Positions 7,507 through 8,386 of a stretch of DNA of 8,386 nucleotides are shown here, piece by piece. The notes below the pieces were generated by a model, which saw nothing but the letters and a program-made list of their open reading frames with translations, was not told the origin of the DNA and searched no databases. The stretch comes from an uncultured Dyadobacter sp. (GTDB lineage: Bacteria > Bacteroidota > Bacteroidia > Cytophagales > Spirosomataceae), in the NCBI GenBank assembly GCA_946481035.1, contig CAMLNK010000132.1:1-8386 (forward strand). Reading direction: 5' to 3'. Numbering within the stretch: the stretch's first letter is position 1; every line of letters begins with the position of its first letter. A program made the translations under genes and the position numbers.

Positions 7507-7544
7507 CTTTGATAAGTTATAAATCGTCTTAAATCCACAAAAGA

Positions 7545-8318
7545 ATGAAATATACAGTACATGCAGAAGGCAGGTTTCAGTTTATCGATGAGGGAAAGGG
7601 CGAAACATTACTGCTTTTGCATGGCCTTTTCGGTGCATTAAGTAACTGGGATGGCATTATCGACCATTTTTCAAACCGCTACCGGGTCGTTATTCCTTTA
7701 CTTCCAATTTACTCGCTTCCTCCCCGTGAAGCCGGCCTGGAAGCATTGCTTGCCTTTCTCGAAGACTTTGTTTCGTTTAAAAACCTTACCAACGTTACGG
7801 CGATCGGAAATTCACTCGGTGGCCACATCGGCTTGCTATACACCCTCAAAAACCAGGAGAATGTGCAGCGACTGGTATTGACCGGCAGCTCGGGCCTGTT
7901 CGAAAACTCGATGGGCGGCTCCTTCCCGAAACGTGGAAGTTATGATTATATCAAGGAACGCGTAGCCTACACTTTCTATGATCCGGAAGTGGCTACCAAG
8001 GAGCTGGTCGACGAAGTGTTCGAAACCACTTCGAGCATTCCGAAGTGTATGAGCATTGTAGGTATTGCCAAATCTGCCCAGCGGCACAACCTTGCGAAGG
8101 ACTTGCACCAGATCACCGTTCCTACCCTGCTCGTTTGGGGATTGAATGATACGATTACGCCACCTCATGTAGGTTATGAGTTCAACCGCCTGATAGCTAA
8201 TTCGGAATTGTACTTTATCGATAAATGCTGCCATGCACCGATGATGGAACATCCGCACGAGTTCAATGTGATCCTGGAAAGCTTCCTGGAAAAAGATGTG
8301 ACGGTTCCCGTCGCATAA
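7545..8318 (+). CDS. Cytoplasmic alpha/beta fold hydrolase
   Basis: This 257-residue protein has no signal peptide and the full set of alpha/beta hydrolase landmarks. These are the oxyanion motif LLLHGLFG (23-30), nucleophile elbow GNSLGG with Ser90, catalytic Asp202 in WGLNDTITPP, and His230 in CCHAPMMEHP. The cap-domain region (about 115-185) contains SSGLFENSMGGSFPKRGSYDY. It resembles MhpC/BphD-like C-C hydrolases and esterases in overall layout, but the substrate cannot be named. One deviation is the loop after strand 4, which reads VVIPLLPIYSLP where most relatives have a DLPGHG-type turn. The protein looks like a conserved Bacteroidota family member. I recall such a gene just upstream of mraZ and the division/cell-wall cluster in related genomes, which would be downstream of this window. 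The ATG at 7545 follows a leader of about 60 nt from a well matched promoter. Two adjacent cysteines (228-229) precede the catalytic His. Confidence 0.88.
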   Translation: MKYTVHAEGRFQFIDEGKGETLLLLHGLFGALSNWDGIIDHFSNRYRVVIPLLPIYSLPPREAGLEALLAFLEDFVSFKNLTNVTAIGNSLGGHIGLLYTLKNQENVQRLVLTGSSGLFENSMGGSFPKRGSYDYIKERVAYTFYDPEVATKELVDEVFETTSSIPKCMSIVGIAKSAQRHNLAKDLHQITVPTLLVWGLNDTITPPHVGYEFNRLIANSELYFIDKCCHAPMMEHPHEFNVILESFLEKDVTVPVA

Positions 8319-8321
8319 AAG

Positions 8322-8347
8322 CCCGGGAATACCGGGAAAATTTCTTT
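8322..8347 (+). terminator. Weak hairpin after the alpha/beta hydrolase, or an operator-like direct repeat
   Basis: CCCGG (8322-8326) and CCGGG (8332-8336) form a 5-bp all-GC stem with a 5-nt loop, followed by AAAA and then an interrupted T stretch (TTTCTTTT, 8341-8348). The stem is short and the T stretch is displaced by four A, so termination would be weak at best. The same bases also read as a direct repeat, CCGGGAA at 8323-8329 and 8332-8338, with a 9-bp period. The stop codon of the preceding gene is only 3 bp upstream. The remaining bases to the window end are AT-rich, with a CTATATATAG palindrome (8364-8373) followed by seven T and no recognisable coding start. Confidence 0.3.
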
Positions 8348-8386
8348 TGTTACGATAGTTGATCTATATATAGTTTTTTTATAGCT

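Larger units (their letters stand above)
7177..7544. other. Intergenic region between divergent hydrolase genes
   Basis: This 368-bp stretch has no convincing gene. Two AT-rich flanks (about 7177-7225 and 7380-7470) surround a GC-richer island (about 7240-7375). Within the island are a 7-bp hairpin, ACAGAAT/ATTCTGT (7357-7363 and 7370-7376, 6-nt loop), a CTCCGGAG palindrome (7341-7348), and an 8-bp inverted pair ACACAGAA (7249-7256) with TTCTGTGT (7371-7378). Further on, AATATTA/TAATATT (7397-7403 and 7407-7413) is an AT-only inverted repeat. A 33-codon reading frame on the - strand (7270-7371) has no recognisable protein. I see no tRNA, known riboswitch core or transposon end. The only well supported element is the promoter at 7451-7479. 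Confidence 0.6.

Noticed and set aside
8364..8380. CTATATATAG followed by seven T as an intrinsic terminator
   Set aside because: The palindrome is entirely AT apart from its end pair and has no room for a stable loop, so a terminator hairpin is not credible. It may be part of a promoter for the next gene, but the window ends too soon to judge.

Overview
The window looks like a chromosomal housekeeping segment from a Bacteroidota bacterium, most likely a Cytophagales member. A Dyadobacter-like genome would fit, but that assignment is a judgement from protein style, about 50% GC and promoter type, not a database result. One site matches the Bacteroidota sigma-A promoter pattern (TAnnTTTG with an upstream TTG), and no gene has a strong Shine-Dalgarno sequence, as is usual in this phylum.

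Positions 1-4954 hold the 3' end of a respiratory complex I (NADH:quinone oxidoreductase) operon, on the + strand: the last codons of nuoK, then complete nuoL, nuoM and nuoN. The last three are the antiporter-like proton-pumping subunits of the membrane arm. Their key buried Glu and Lys residues are all present. The operon ends in a textbook intrinsic terminator at 4978-5009.

Positions 5068-6228 (+) encode a soluble nucleotide-sugar 4,6-dehydratase of the FlaA1/CapD/WbpM group. It lacks the N-terminal membrane domain of the large members and carries their Ser-Met-Lys version of the catalytic triad. A small array of 7-bp repeats runs through its stop codon. Facing it on the - strand (6265-7176) is a secreted alpha/beta hydrolase, probably a carbohydrate esterase or related serine hydrolase.

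A 368-bp intergenic region (7177-7544) separates this gene from a + strand cytoplasmic alpha/beta hydrolase (7545-8318). It contains a GC-richer island and a good promoter for the downstream gene. The window ends in an AT-rich spacer with a short GGGAA-type direct repeat. From memory of gene order in related genomes, mraZ and the cell-division/cell-wall cluster may follow, but this lies outside the window.

The complex I genes form one functional unit. The other three genes are separate transcription units with no visible link to it or to each other. I found no CRISPR array, transposase, phage gene, tRNA, rRNA or defence cassette, and nothing that I would call a new biological system. The findings below are modest curiosities.
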